Origin: Perkinsus olseni
Lineage: Eukaryota; Perkinsozoa; Perkinsida; Perkinsidae
Length of the DNA: 64,000 nucleotides
Direction: 5' to 3'
Assembly: GCA_013115135.1 (NCBI GenBank)
Contig: JABANP010000092.1
Location: 85,944-149,943 of the forward strand
The first letter of the stretch is position 1; each line of letters starts with the position of its first letter. The position numbers and the translations under genes were made by a program. Positions 1 to 11,335 of this stretch are shown here, piece after piece. The notes beneath the pieces were generated by a model, which was not told the DNA's origin, ran no database searches, and was given only the letters and a program-made list of their open reading frames with translations.

Positions 1-601
1 CATTACTTCCGGCGTAATGACCGTCCTTAGGTCGGTACGTGACTCTTATCGACGGTGAGAGTTGAATTCGTCTGTACCGGAGAGCCTACCGTTTTCGAGC
101 TCTCTACCTCCATTGCCATCATCGTGATTCGGAGTTGGTCATTAAGGTCGTCACTATCGCTCTCGAGTGGTCATATTTATCACTTTGGCATGCTTCCTAT
201 TGCCTTTCTAACGTTGCTGTTTATCAAGTCTTTGCCACTGCATTGATGAATGATGAAGTCTTGATGGAAGATGTCCGATATTACCGGATAGATAATCACG
301 TTGTATCACTACAGTTGTGACGATGTGCGTGAGAAATTAGCATCTGTTGCGCTACTCGACCGAAGGCTTGCTCAGCACGTAGGAAAACTCGTCTTGTAGC
401 CACATAAAAAATTGCTTAACGTGGTATGAATTTCATCCGATGAAACTCGAAAGACTAGAAAACTGAGATCCTGCGCAGCGAATGAATATTCGAGGTCGCT
501 AGCTGAACTCGTAGAATACTTCTAATACCAACACCCAATGTCGACCGGGGCAAGTCTGGAGAGCTGATAGCAGGCCGCTACACTAAGTAGAGTCTACTTC
601 C
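1..601. other. No gene recognised
   Basis: I see no coding segment or repeat here that I can support. Short open frames exist on the plus strand but lack recognisable motifs or splice context. The stretch ends at the relic exon starting at 602, so it may once have held further exons of that family, but none is readable. Confidence 0.4.
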
Positions 602-741
602 TCACCTGTTGTAACCGAATATTCTGAATCAGATGGATTTTCTGCTGCCTTCGTCAAATGCAAAAGCATCCTTAATATGAGCGAACAGCGGCCTTGCTCC
701 CTCCGCAAAAGCCACGCCGGCAGCCGCTAGCTCTGCAAAAC
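602..741 (-). pseudogene. Relic of first exon of the multipass membrane-protein family
   Basis: Read on the minus strand this stretch follows the first exon of copy C (24130-24270) almost base for base: the AELAAAG start, a glycine/alanine-rich middle, and the FRIF-type end followed by a GTGAGG splice donor. The start codon is lost (CAG where copy C has ATG) and a stop codon follows the SRKSI stretch. It is therefore a decayed fourth copy, and no other exon of it is readable inside the window. Match by eye; confidence in homology is high, in any function low. Confidence 0.75.
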
Positions 742-1510
742 CCCTTTTGTGAAGTGCGAACTCAATTAAAGCTAAGCAGGGAATCATCTTCATCGCCGGC
801 ACCACCACCCCCGGGTTAAAAGTGAATGGTAAAGCTAGATTAAGTTCATTGGCGGAGCCAGCCGCGAGCTAGCAGCAGGTACAGCCATGAACAGATAGCT
901 GTGATGACGGCGGACCCGAGCTTAGCCCAGCCCTCCGGTCCCTGGATGTGGAGGTAGTATACTCGGGACTTCTGAGTCGACCCAGACCGGGTATTTAGTC
1001 GAACAGTGTACAGCACTGTTGTTCAAAATCTTCGCCGTGGGCTTTACTGATTCGACCTGCGCAGCTTCGATTGGGGCATTCGGGCGGTTCGCTACTGGCG
1101 AACGCCATATCATGTCCTTGCGGAGGCCTCGCGTCACGTCACCCCGGAAATGGCCCTCTTCTTCATTTCGTTCGTAGGATCTTACAATAACAACAACAGT
1201 CTACGGTTACTCAGCTGCAGAACTGTCGTGGATCAGTTTACTGGAATAGAAGGGCGAGATGAAGTATTACAACGTACGCGTAGCTTGTGCGCCCAACTAA
1301 GCGGTCACGTTCCGTCTATCGCCACGGGGTGACGCGCAGGCAGCGGCAGCTGAGCGGCGCTAGCTTAGCTGCGGATACCTTAGCTTCGCTGAGTTAATCA
1401 GCTGAGGATTAGGGAGGCTACCAACAACGTATGATCTGGATCGGATCATGCAATGTGAGAGAACAGATCGAAGCGTTTTGTCTGGACTAGTTGTCCGTTG
1501 TGTCGCCATC
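742..1510. other. Intergenic, upstream of the GH18 gene
   Basis: No coding sequence is supportable. The last hundred bases presumably hold the promoter and 5' UTR of the gene starting at 1511, but no TATA-like or other motif stands out. Confidence 0.4.
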
Positions 1511-2697
1511 ATGAGGGCCTCGAAGCAGCTCCTGGGCCTTTGCATCCTCTTCCAGCTCGTCACTTCCGGGAATCCTACGAAGGAGCAGAGGAAACCATGC
1601 CTTACACCACCCACAACCACATCGCCCCTCGGCAAAGGTTTAGAGATCTATACACAAGTGGCCCTGGAGTTCGACGGGGTTGACCACTCCGAAATGGATT
1701 CGTATGTCGATAAAGTTTTGATGAATGGTACGAGGAACTTCATTCTGCATAACTACAGGCTCCATGATAGCATGATCGTTTTCGACAAGACGTTTTCCCA
1801 ACTTGATGATTGGGATAAGTCCAGGTTCATGTCCCTGAGAGAGCGAGTAAAAGCGAAGGGGGGTAAAATAGTGGCCTCTTTGTGGTGGGGTCCGGACCAT
1901 GTTTCGTTCAAGGACTTCGACAAGGAAACTTTCCAGAGCAGTGTGCGGAAATTTGTAGAAATCTACCCCGTGGACGGCTTCTCGGTGGCATTGGAGCGGT
2001 TTGACGGGGATCACCTCCTCATTATGGGAGAGCTTATCGCAACTTTCAAGAAACTGGGGATGACGTTCATGACGAAGTGAGTTACCACGTCAGGAGTCGT
2101 TTACGAAAACGCCGCTCAGTCCAGATCAGACTACGACATTGTCGTAACGACATCGCGTTCCGCTTTATTTGTCCAATCAGGTGCAACTATTATGACTGGC
2201 ATCGAGCTCTCACGGAGACTGGAGTCCCGAAGATGGCTGATTTGAATGTCATTAGTCTCGAGCCCAGGTTTGACGACGAAGTTCCGGATGCCGAACGAGG
2301 TCTGTTCCTCACGGACGCTATCGCAGAGAAGGCCATTAAGAGCGCTACCAAGGCTGGAGTACAGACGGACAAGCTCATCCTCGGAGTAAGTGGCCGGTTT
2401 GTGGACTCGACCTTATCCGCATTGATCGGAGTCCGCAGTTCCTTGATTACTCAGATGAGTTCTGCTGCTAGGACCTACGACAAATCTGCCGACCCGGGTG
2501 CCACATCTCTCACTGGGTATATCAACGTAGTTGAAGAATTCGGTGCTGACCCCGACGGCGATGGCACGGTTTTCGGTCCTGATGGCAGACTTTATTATTT
2601 CTACTCGCAAGCCAGAGCGCTCGGTAAGGTCAGATTGGCGAAGAGATATGGTCTTCACGGTGCTATGGCGCCACAGGTAGCGGAACGGTGGTACTAG
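1511..2697 (+). CDS. Secreted GH18 chitinase-like protein (degenerate active site)
   Basis: Two exons, 1511-2076 and 2181-2697, encode about 360 residues; the 104-nt intron has GTGAGT and CAG ends and splicing (phase 2) joins FMTK to CNYYDW. The start at 1511 gives a hydrophobic signal peptide (LLGLCILFQLV) and excludes an in-frame upstream ATG at 1448. The fold resembles glycoside hydrolase family 18, chitinase-type TIM barrels. The family signature DGxDxDxE is present only as DGFSVALE, near residue 160: the first Asp and the catalytic Glu remain, while the two middle Asp are Ser and Ala. Substrate-assisted catalysis needs the second of these, so a lectin-like or altered activity is more likely than normal chitin hydrolysis. 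A broken relative lies at 30165-31418 on the other strand. Family assignment is from motif memory, not a search. Confidence 0.7.
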
Positions 2698-4493
2698 ATG
2701 ATGACGGTCATGTAAATAACCATTATGTCATAATCTCCTGATGACGAGATCTCATTCCGTCATATCTCGCTCCTGATCTGAATTCTTCGGATTTACGGGC
2801 TTTATTCCTTCCTCTTGTCAACCTGGTTGACTCAAGCAAGCTTGACTTGGTACACTGGTCGAGTTTGCCTGGCTCACTGACCCGCCAACTGACTCGGTGG
2901 CTTAGCTGCAGTCGCTGAGGTATGCGTTGGCTTCATTTATCCATTCTTACAGCAGGATTAGAATTTTCAAGAAGATTTTTTCATAATAGATGAGGCGGGT
3001 TGAGCTGTTGATAGTAAAGTGTGGACTTTGAGGTGGTGCAGGGAAAACGTCTAATCGTCCGATTGTCTTTTCGGCTTCGAGGATCTGCAGGGACTGTCAA
3101 GGGCTTTGAAGTCCCCAGTTCAACTTGGCAAGTTGGAAGATCCTAGAATCGAACGTGAGGGAAAAATTATGATTTTGGAGCAACCTGCAAGAGGTCAGAT
3201 GACTGCGCAGACGACACTGTTACTTGCCGCTGCTCTCAGCAGCAATTTCGACAGGAGTAGAAGGGAGATATCATCCATTCGGTCCAATCGAAGAGACCCT
3301 GTGAGGAGCAGTTGCACACGACTGACCGTCTCGCTCAATGACCCCGTCCCTCTAAGGGACTCCCTTACCTAAAGTAAGTTACATATTGATTGACCTTTGT
3401 TGGAGGCTCTGGGACAGCTTGACGTCTCCCAGGTCTCGCGGGCTCATCGTGCCCTAGCAAGTGTCGCATGTCTGCTGCTATGAGTTGCATCATTGGCAGG
3501 ATACTGGTGAGAGCACAGCATGACATGCTGAGCATGTCTGTCCTGAAGCTCGCTACGGTATAGGATGACGCCGCAGCTGTTTACACAAACTCACAGGCAT
3601 GGTGGAGTCTCACAATTTGTGAGTCACAAACTAATCTTAAATAAGCCCTTAAGAACGTGACCTAGTGAAACGAACAGAGTCCTTTACTCGCCTTGCTTAG
3701 AAAACTACCGTCAGTTGTTTGCTCCTGCACCGGAAGGCGTGGGTCAAGTGGACAACAGGCATGACCCACCGTGGGTCACCCACGGTCTTTATGATGAAGA
3801 TTTTATCCGACCGAGGTCAGGATACCCTGCGCTACTAGTTATCGGTTCACACAACGAGTAAGACATCTCCCTTCGTGCTAAGTCAAACAAACCTGGTTAC
3901 TACTGCGTGGAAACCATCTTGAACGTGAGGATTCTTAACTTGAGGCTGCGTTCAAGTGACTTGAAACTTACACCTCTTCCTCTTAGTCAAACGATCTTAC
4001 CTGAGTTTTCGAGTAGTTTACTCTTCTCACTCGAGCGAGGGGTTAGTTTTATGATGTTAAAGATATACCGCTAGAGGGCAGATCAGTCAGCCTCTTACCG
4101 CTAGTCAGCAGTCGCTAGTCAGCAAACAATCTCGACAGGCGTACGACGCGTGGTCCTCGGTCACCGACTAGGTAACCGAATTTCGGTTCGATCCAATCGG
4201 TTACGATCCTCTAAAGAATTGTTGTACACAATTATTCGTCTCGCTCGACGTCTCCTCTCCCCCACTAGCCAACCTTACCTATTGAAGTAGATGCAACTTG
4301 AGTACGACTGTGAACGGCTCGTGTTGAGTTATATAACCTAACACAGTACAATGCAATGCCGCCTAGAATTTCTGGGACTCGTGACCCAAGTCCGGCTCAA
4401 CTAAAATCAGCTGGCTTCTCGGAAATCAAGAGATGAACGAGTTCCCTAGGGAAGATCAGTCGATCTCGCCTGCCTCTGTTCAATAGGCCATCA
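2698..4493. other. Intergenic stretch
   Basis: No gene is supportable. Two small hairpins are visible: CCGTGGGTCACCCACGG near 3769-3785, and an inverted repeat with arms GTAACCGA/TCGGTTAC near 4171-4203. Neither is followed by features that suggest a known RNA. Confidence 0.4.
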
Positions 4494-5363
4494 TCAGCAT
4501 GGAGCTGTCGAGGTTGATGATCTCATCAGTAAAGTGAGAAGGCAATGGCCGCAACGGCTCGTATACACGTATGGAGGTTCAGAGCATATCCACCAAGTCC
4601 GCGCTATCTTATTCTTGTTGAATCTCGGCGCATTGAGCCCCACGTGATAGAGGACCAACTCACCATACTCGTCGCCTGGAGCAGTAGTGGCTACCACCAC
4701 ATCAGCAGTCACGAACCATATATTATAGAGATCGGCCGTGACACCAGTGCACTCGATCGTACGCATTTCTCCCAGACCATCCCAGACGTATATGCTCTTC
4801 CCACCATCATCAACAGCAGCCACCCTGAGCTCGTCTCCATAGCGAGTAACGTCGAAGCATGAAGTCGTCACAGGCGTGTACTCCAACCGTCTTACTAAGC
4901 GCCATACTTTGGTGAACACGTTAAGCTCCCACAACAACGAACCACCATCATCGCTAGGGGCAATCATGTACGCGCAATCATAACCCAGACTGACGTGATT
5001 ATACACTCCGAGCCACCGCGGTACCGGATTTGGTACGTATTCCACGCGGCCTCCCTCCCACTTAATTTCAATACGGTGATCAGAATCTCCGCCAACCCAT
5101 ACATAGAATTTGTTGGGTTCATCCGCGTTGCATTCACCGCAGAAGAACTTCACTTCACCGTCGTCGTCGGGGATGACGAAGCCCAAAGGATCTCTCTTCC
5201 CTATGTACTGCATTACAAAGTAACGCAGCTCCAGAGGTAGTGATGCATCCTCAAATTTCCTATTCGTAGTCTTCAAATCAACAGCGAGGTTGAAGAGACC
5301 TTGTCGCGCCATCTCAGCCTCCGAAAAAAACTGCTTGAGTCCACCGAATATTGTACTGTCCAC
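4494..5363 (-). CDS. Unknown single-exon protein, possible beta-propeller
   Basis: One open frame of 289 codons from ATG to stop with no internal splice signals needed, which is unusual in this intron-rich window. The N-terminus (MDSTIFGGLKQ) lacks a signal peptide. The middle alternates short hydrophobic strands with DDGG/DDDG turns (around residues 65-230) and contains YVWDGLGEM, the kind of W-D strand end seen in propeller repeats. No membrane segment is visible. It sits downstream, in the same orientation, of copy A of the membrane/WD family, but shares no clear sequence with it. I do not recognise the family; the propeller idea is inference from repeat rhythm only. Confidence 0.6.
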   Translation of the reverse strand: MDSTIFGGLKQFFSEAEMARQGLFNLAVDLKTTNRKFEDASLPLELRYFVMQYIGKRDPLGFVIPDDDGEVKFFCGECNADEPNKFYVWVGGDSDHRIEIKWEGGRVEYVPNPVPRWLGVYNHVSLGYDCAYMIAPSDDGGSLLWELNVFTKVWRLVRRLEYTPVTTSCFDVTRYGDELRVAAVDDGGKSIYVWDGLGEMRTIECTGVTADLYNIWFVTADVVVATTAPGDEYGELVLYHVGLNAPRFNKNKIARTWWICSEPPYVYTSRCGHCLLTLLMRSSTSTAPC

Positions 5364-5783
5364 TTAACAAAATCCGACTACTATCATCAAGAACCGAGTG
5401 GTGTCATAAACGCTTCGATCGTTGATACTCAGTCAGGCCTCTAACTTAGAGGCTCTAAGATGGAGTGGGAAGCGCGAAGAGCTTCAACCTTCTTCAGCGT
5501 GCGCATATACTGACGTCTCTCGCTCCCTCCAATGGGTGCTACTCGGAGAGAATCTTCGCCACTATGTGCTGCAAGAATCGACCAGGGCTCATTAATGAGC
5601 CCAATTGACCGACTGAGAACGCAAATCCGTAGGACTAGAGTAGAGAAGATCACCTTGAAAAGATAAGTTTTAAGCTAGAATGAGCGGGTTTATAAAAATA
5701 CCAGTGCCATAATGGCAGTAACGTGACGACGCTGAGGTGCTACCAACGAGTAATCGCCCCTTTGTCACAGAAGGAACTTGAAC
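5364..5783. other. Intergenic between the unknown gene and copy A
   Basis: Nothing supportable. A 70-codon frame on the minus strand (5441-5653) has no recognisable feature. Confidence 0.35.
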
Positions 5784-8700
5784 TTATTTTTCTAAAAACT
5801 TATTAACTTCTTCATTAATCCTAAAAAGGTCGGCTCGTTGGTCTTTTCCCAGGCCAGAGACGACGATGGAATCTTCTTCTCGTCCTTGAGTGTTGACAGC
5901 AGCGATGGCGGTATATCGCTGTACCTCCGGTAGTGTGAGGTGGGTGATGGTCCTCCTACCATCAGCCATATTCCAAATATCAATATTACCCGACGTCATT
6001 AATACCAACACACCGTACCTTCTACTAAAGGCGATGCCACTTATCACATCAGCAGCCGACGATTGACGATCATCATAGTCGCCGATCTTCGCCTTACGAC
6101 GCCATTCACCATCACCATCAACTTCCAACAGATATAAAGAATTATCAGGAGTAGACACAGCCAAACTCCCTTCTCTAATATATGCTACTTTCACGACCGC
6201 AACCGGTAGCTTCCAAAGATTCGGCAGTAGCGCAATTGAGCAAACGGTCGGTGCCATTAGCGACCATCACGTCCTCGCCGATACTCAGAAACATCACTCG
6301 GACTGAGTACAGAGCAAGGCAACCGAGGCCAGAAAAGATATGCCATCAGTTGCTACAGCTGAACCGTTGTTAGAAAAACCCAAACCAATAGGGGTGAAGA
6401 ACGGCGGGAAACCGGCCGAGCGTTCTCCGGCCGATGCAGCCTTGAAAACCGGGCCTGGCAGGTCCGTACCGGTGGGAACATCAGCGCACACCAGAGCCCA
6501 CCAGATAAAGTCTGAGCGAAAAACGAATCCGTCAAAGGAAGCAGGCAGACGATGAACTCACCCAACAGTCCACACGGCAGAAATAATCGCTGAGACCTGC
6601 TTGTAGATCGACCAAGGGCGGAGACGATAATGGGTGATGTTCTTAGGGCGATCGGGGTGACGGTACTCACAAGGCTTGAGGATGACCTTCGGGCTGTCCA
6701 CGCAACTGGAAAAGGAAGCTTAGTCTAGGAAGGGGAGGCGACCATCATCTCACCGGCTGGACTTGCCCTTGCCAGCCTTGCGCTCCTTCACAAATTCCTC
6801 GACATTTTCACCAAATTCATCAACCTGTTCTCGAACAATACTAGGATCAGTTACCTATCGCCGTTGAGGAAATGCAAGAGAGCAAGTGATGCAAGTGATG
6901 AGACTCACCCCCTTGAAGCAGGACTCTTGCCAACGATCCTCTGGGGACGGCCGTTGTCCGTAATGTGCCTCCACCCACTCACCTGAGTGCTCCACTGTCA
7001 CCACAAAAAGCCAACTTTCGCGGACTCACCAATTTTGCTGTGGCGGATCGACGCCCCTCGACCCTCTTCCATCAAGGCCAACTGCGAGTCCTTTCTGAGG
7101 GAGCAAAAGTCCCCACACCATCAACAGAACGATACCGCAACTTGTTTCCTGCCGACCTCTTCTCAGCGGAAGAAAAACTGTCCTGGTCAGTAAAGGGTTT
7201 AACGCCGAGCATATTTCTTTATCCTCTTTTTCGACCAGGTCATCGTCCAAACGGTCCACTTCTCGTCGGCACTCGGGAGGGCAATAACCGTCGTTCCTTT
7301 CGAAGTCCCACTCGTAGTCGCTAGGCCTCCTACTTCCCTGAATCCACAAGAAAACTGAGTCGGAGGTTCAGTTGGAAGTCACGGGATTCTCCATCGCTAT
7401 ATGCTAGTCACGCAATATTTATTTGCAACTCATCATAATAATGTCAAACGTGTACAATTCTGTGTTCGCTTGAAAAATTCCGATCGGAGAGGTCAGAGGC
7501 CACTTATGAGTATCCGCTGGAAGATTCCTAGACCGACGACATATAGCTCCCAATGGTTCATCTCCATGCCTAAAGCGTAGCCCTAGCATGCACGACCATC
7601 ACCCTGTCGTCATTCACCATCCGTTCCCCACTTCCTGTGCGTCTGGTCCCAATAAGCGGGTTTTCTTTTAAATTAAAATGAGCAAGTGGCATCTTGCCCG
7701 CGCTGCAAAAGACTTACATCGATTCCCCCTTCCGTCATCTCGTGGCGAACAAAACCGTGGAACGGGTTCTCATGCAGGAGAATATCTAACGCACGCAGAA
7801 GGATAGGCGTACAGATATACCGCCATTGAAGAGCCCACCTGACGTCATCCGGACGATATTGAACTTGCCAGGCAAGACTTCAGTGGCCTCCAACCCTTGC
7901 AGGACCAGATAGTAATACCAGAGGCAGTGCAGGGCGATGGACGCCAGGGCTGTGTCTTCACCTGAACGGCAAAGGCGAGAACTCATGGAAGCGTTCTCTG
8001 ATGCACTCGATAACTACGGAAATCAAAGATGGCACGAGAATGACTGAGGAAATGGTATAAAGGCTGCCTCATTTTTCCAAAATTTGCATGTGGCATTCTT
8101 TTCCCGACTGTATACCTCCCTCGAACTTCGAAGCCTCGTGTGCGGTTGCAACGACAATCTTCCTCCTCACAGGGGAGTACTCAACATTAGCCAGATCCCC
8201 TCTCCCACGCTCACCTATGGACGTCTGCCCCGCGTAGTCCAGAGTGGCGGCGGCTGCTGCAGATAGGGGCGTCAGGTAAGCCAGGACCAGCATAACGATG
8301 AGCTCGTTGTAGCTCTCGAAAGTAAGATTCATCCTCAGGTGAAGCATCGCCGCGGTGGCGATGACGACAACGAACGCCCAGGCGGCCCAGACCTCGCGAT
8401 CTCCCATCATAGTAGACCTGACAGATGAACCGTTGAGGAAATGCAAGATACGACGAGAGTGCAAGATGCTCCTCACCCTAGCGCGAAATCGGCGAACGTC
8501 AATAGCATCTGGTTGTTGGCCAAGACCATGAACACACGGGCGTAGGCGTCGTAGCCCTGCCAGGATTTTTGAAGACGCTGGAAAAGGGAAAAATGCGACA
8601 CAGTATACCTGAGGAGCATCGATCCGGTACCGCAGAGCCTCGAGCCAGTGAGCCCCTCACTTATCATCCTCTGCGTGGTCCATCATACCGTTCTTCCCAA

Positions 8701-9774
8701 CATCTCGGGCGTCCTTCCGACTCGACCCCTCGTGGGCAGTCCGTCGCTGTGATAGTCGCCGGACGACCGGGATACGAAAAATCGATTTTATTGGGTTGCA
8801 CTCGAACCTCTGATAGGAAGACCAGGATGCAAGGTGAGAGTACCCCACTCCCAACGTCCCAACAACAGCAGCCCCGACCTCGGCGGCACAAGACATGGTC
8901 TAGCTTTGACACAGCCAAGACGACAGAGAGGAGGCACCCGCGACAGGAGCAACTAATGGACTCGGGGCCTCAACTCTTCGCCGCATCAACAAGACAGCCA
9001 CAGGAGAATCTTCCCCCTCACTCACCTCGATGGTGTCAGCGGCATTGGCGATGTCAGAGGTCTTCGGTAGAGGAAGCCTGACGAGTGTGACGATGGTCTA
9101 CTCGAAAGGGACGTGGCCACCGATCTCGACCCTACCGGAGCCATCGTGTGAGCAGCTTGACTTCGAGGGACTGGGCAACGATGGAGGCGTGAAGGGCGAA
9201 GCAGACAGATAGTAAAAGAAGTACAGTACTGGCAGCCAAGTTGAGAATCCTGAGGAATAAAAATAGACGACTGCAGGGATAGAACCCACGCCCTTCTAAT
9301 TGGAAGAGCGACGCCGTAACCCACTAGACTGGTCAGATGATACTCACCAGATGAACCATAGCCACGACGGGACTTCCTTCGGTTGAGGTATATCAGGTGG
9401 TATCATACCACAATAAATAGAGTGAACACTCACAGCAAGAGCCACCGAGTTGACAGTAAGGTACGTGTCCATCCTGGAGATAGTCAGACCAAAAAGATCT
9501 CTCAAATCCTCACGATACAAATCAATCTGAAAGAAGAACGCCTCAACCCGCGTCTCAGCGACAGCGTTGACGCCCCAGAGCACCACTGTAGTACTCAGAA
9601 GGAATGCGGCTAACCTGCCTGGTCAATTCGCATATCCTGGACTTGATGGACCGCCCATTGCCGCAGCGTTTGATCCAATACGAAGGCGGCCTTGTTATAA
9701 GAGAACAACGCCCCTGCTGAGGAGCCGGCCAGAGCAGCGACCCCCGCGACTGTTGCTGCAGCTGCGGTTGCCAT
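5784..9774 (-). CDS. Multipass membrane protein with WD-like C-terminal domain, copy A (frame broken)
   Basis: A multi-exon gene read from 9774 (ATG, MATAAAATVAG) down to 5784. Supported exons: 9612-9774; about 9605-9348 (LYREDLRDLFGLTISRMD plus a membrane segment); 9136-9249 (STVLLLLSVCFALHA); 9026-9077; about 8656-8817; 8477 to about 8613 (SWQGYDAYARV); 8215-8417 (two membrane segments around MLHLRMNLT); 7839-7961; about 7750-7790; about 7200-7350; 6909 to about 6990; 6757-6854; about 6560-6700; and a last exon with WD-like blades (GNIDIWNMADGR). About eight hydrophobic segments precede the WD-like part. Compared with copy B, three extra bases, each in a short A run near 6333, 6289 and 6216, break the last exon; its extreme C-terminus also differs. 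These are either decay or homopolymer sequencing errors. The family is unknown to me. Confidence 0.6.
6855..6908 (-). repeat. Module-I intron in copy A (54 nt)
   Basis: GTGAGT donor, ATAG acceptor. The intron carries the shared core TTGCATTTCCTCAACGG eight bases before the acceptor and two upstream copies of a CACTTGCAT 9-mer. Splicing (phase 0) joins QESCFKG to VTDPSIVREQ. Paralogous intron in copy B at 11281-11335 has one more perfect 9-mer. Confidence 0.8.
8418..8476 (-). repeat. Module-I intron in copy A (59 nt)
   Basis: GTGAGG donor, GTCAG acceptor, with ATCTTGCATTTCCTCAACG about a dozen bases before the acceptor and a second TCTTGCA upstream. Splicing (phase 2) joins FADFALG to STMMGDREVW. 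Copy C has an unrelated 360-nt intron at the same position and phase (21050-21409). Confidence 0.85.
9078..9135 (-). other. 58-nt intron in copy A
   Basis: GTAGGG donor and GTCAG acceptor. Phase 2 splicing joins LLTRWLR to LPLPKTSD, matching copy C (LLTQWLR to LPLPRTED), which confirms the boundaries. No shared module seen. Confidence 0.75.
9250..9347 (-). repeat. tRNA-like intron in copy A (98 nt, sense)
   Basis: Between the GTGAGT donor and CTCAG acceptor lies a tRNA-like sequence (about 9266-9336) with a D-arm-like TAGTGGGTTACGGCG, an anticodon-arm-like hairpin and a T-arm GTGGGTTCTATCCC. Pairing of the arms is imperfect. Splicing (phase 2) joins LWFIW to ILNLAAST. Copy C has an unrelated 348-nt intron at the same site and phase (23280-23627). 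Confidence 0.8.
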
Positions 9775-10236
9775 GATAATCTATTATACAAATTAAAAAC
9801 AATCTTACATGCAGATCATTACAAAAATATCAGACCAATCATAAAATTATTAAATTAGCAATTAGCAATAATTTGACCTTTTCTTGATGATCTTCATTCA
9901 AGATTCTTCTAATAAGATTCAATAATGATGTAAAAACAATTATCAAATCGTATCAAAACAGTCTTTACTGGAGATGATACGTCCCAAGCCGCCGCCATCG
10001 TCAACGCAACAATCAACATTTATCAGATTCGAAACTGGACACTAACAAGAAGGAGGAGGAGAGATAGACAACGGTCCACCATCATTGGTGTTGAACGGGT
10101 GGGACCGCTGTCTTGCCCAGAGAACGGGGCATTACTAAAGTTTAATAGAAAATCTACGATCCCAATAACAAGGGACATCGCGGGTTAGAATATCTTAGCT
10201 TCACCATGGCAAGATACGGAATAGGTTCTTACGTAC
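9775..10236. other. Conserved spacer between copies A and B
   Basis: About 460 bases that recur, nearly base for base, upstream of copy B (16758-17217). It must contain the promoter of copy A and the 3' flank of copy B. The part next to the start codon is A/T-rich with a short run reading TATTATACAAATTAAAAAC. No defined element can be named. Confidence 0.6.
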
Positions 10237-11280
10237 TCAGTCCACTCGGACACGTATCGCGACTGCCTGTCGATCCTTCTTCAGTCCAGAGACGATGATG
10301 GATTCTTCTTCTTGTTGTCCTTGAGTGTTGACAGCAGCAATGGCGGTATAACGCTGTACCCCCGGTAGTGTGAGGTGGGTGATGGTCCTCCTACCATCAG
10401 CCATATTCCAAATATCAATATTACCAGACGTCATTAACACCAACACACCAAACCTTCTACTAAAGGCGATGCCACTTATCACATCAGCCGACGATTGACG
10501 ATCATCATAGTCGCCGATCTTCGCCTTACGACGCCACTCCCCATCACCATCAACTTCCAATAGATATAAAGAATTATCAGGAGTGGATACAGCCAAACTC
10601 CCTTCTCTAATATATGCTACTTTCACGACCGCAACCGGTAGCTTCCAAGATTCGGCAGTAACGCAACTGAGCAAGCGGTCGGTGCCATTAGCGACCATCA
10701 CGTTCTTGCCGATACTCAGAACATCACTCGGGCTGCGTACTGGACAAGGCAACCGAGGCCAGAAAGAAATGCCATCAGTTGCTACAGCTGAACCGTTGTT
10801 AGAAAAATCCAAACCAATAGGGGTGAAGAACGGCGGAAAACCGGCCGAGCTTCCTCCGGCCGATGCAGCCTTGAAAACCGGGCCTGGCAGATCCGTACCG
10901 GTGGGAACATCAGCGCACACCAGAGCCCACCAGATAAATCTGAGAAAAACGAATCCGTCAAAGGCAGCAGGCAGACGATGAACTCACCCAACAGTCCACA
11001 CGGCAGAAATAATCGCTGAGACCTGCTTGTAGATCGACCACGGACGAAGACGATAATGGGTGATGTTCTTAGGGCGATCAGGGTGAGGGTACTCACAAGG
11101 CTTCAGGATGACCTTCGGGCTGTCCACGCAACTGGAAAAGGAAGCTTAGTCTAGGAAGGGGAGGCGACTATCATCTCACCGGCTGGACTTGCCCTTGCCA
11201 GCCTTCTGCTCTTTCTCAAATTCCTCGACATTTTCACCAAATTCATCAACCTGTTCTCGAACAATACTAGGATCAGTTAC

Positions 11281-11335
11281 CTATCGCCGTTGAGGAAATG
11301 CAAGTGATGCAAGTGATGCAAGTGATGAGACTCAC
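11281..11335 (-). repeat. Module-I intron in copy B (55 nt)
   Basis: Counterpart of 6855-6908. It holds three consecutive CACTTGCAT-type 9-mers leading into TTGCATTTCCTCAACGG, showing that the 9-mer number changes between copies. Confidence 0.8.

Noticed and set aside
3769..3785. Short perfect hairpin as a terminator
   Set aside because: Bacterial-type termination does not apply in this eukaryotic context, and no T run follows.
4171..4203. GGTTCGATCC within an inverted repeat as a tRNA
   Set aside because: Only the T-loop-like word is present; the arms are GTAACCGA/TCGGTTAC and no D- or anticodon arm exists.
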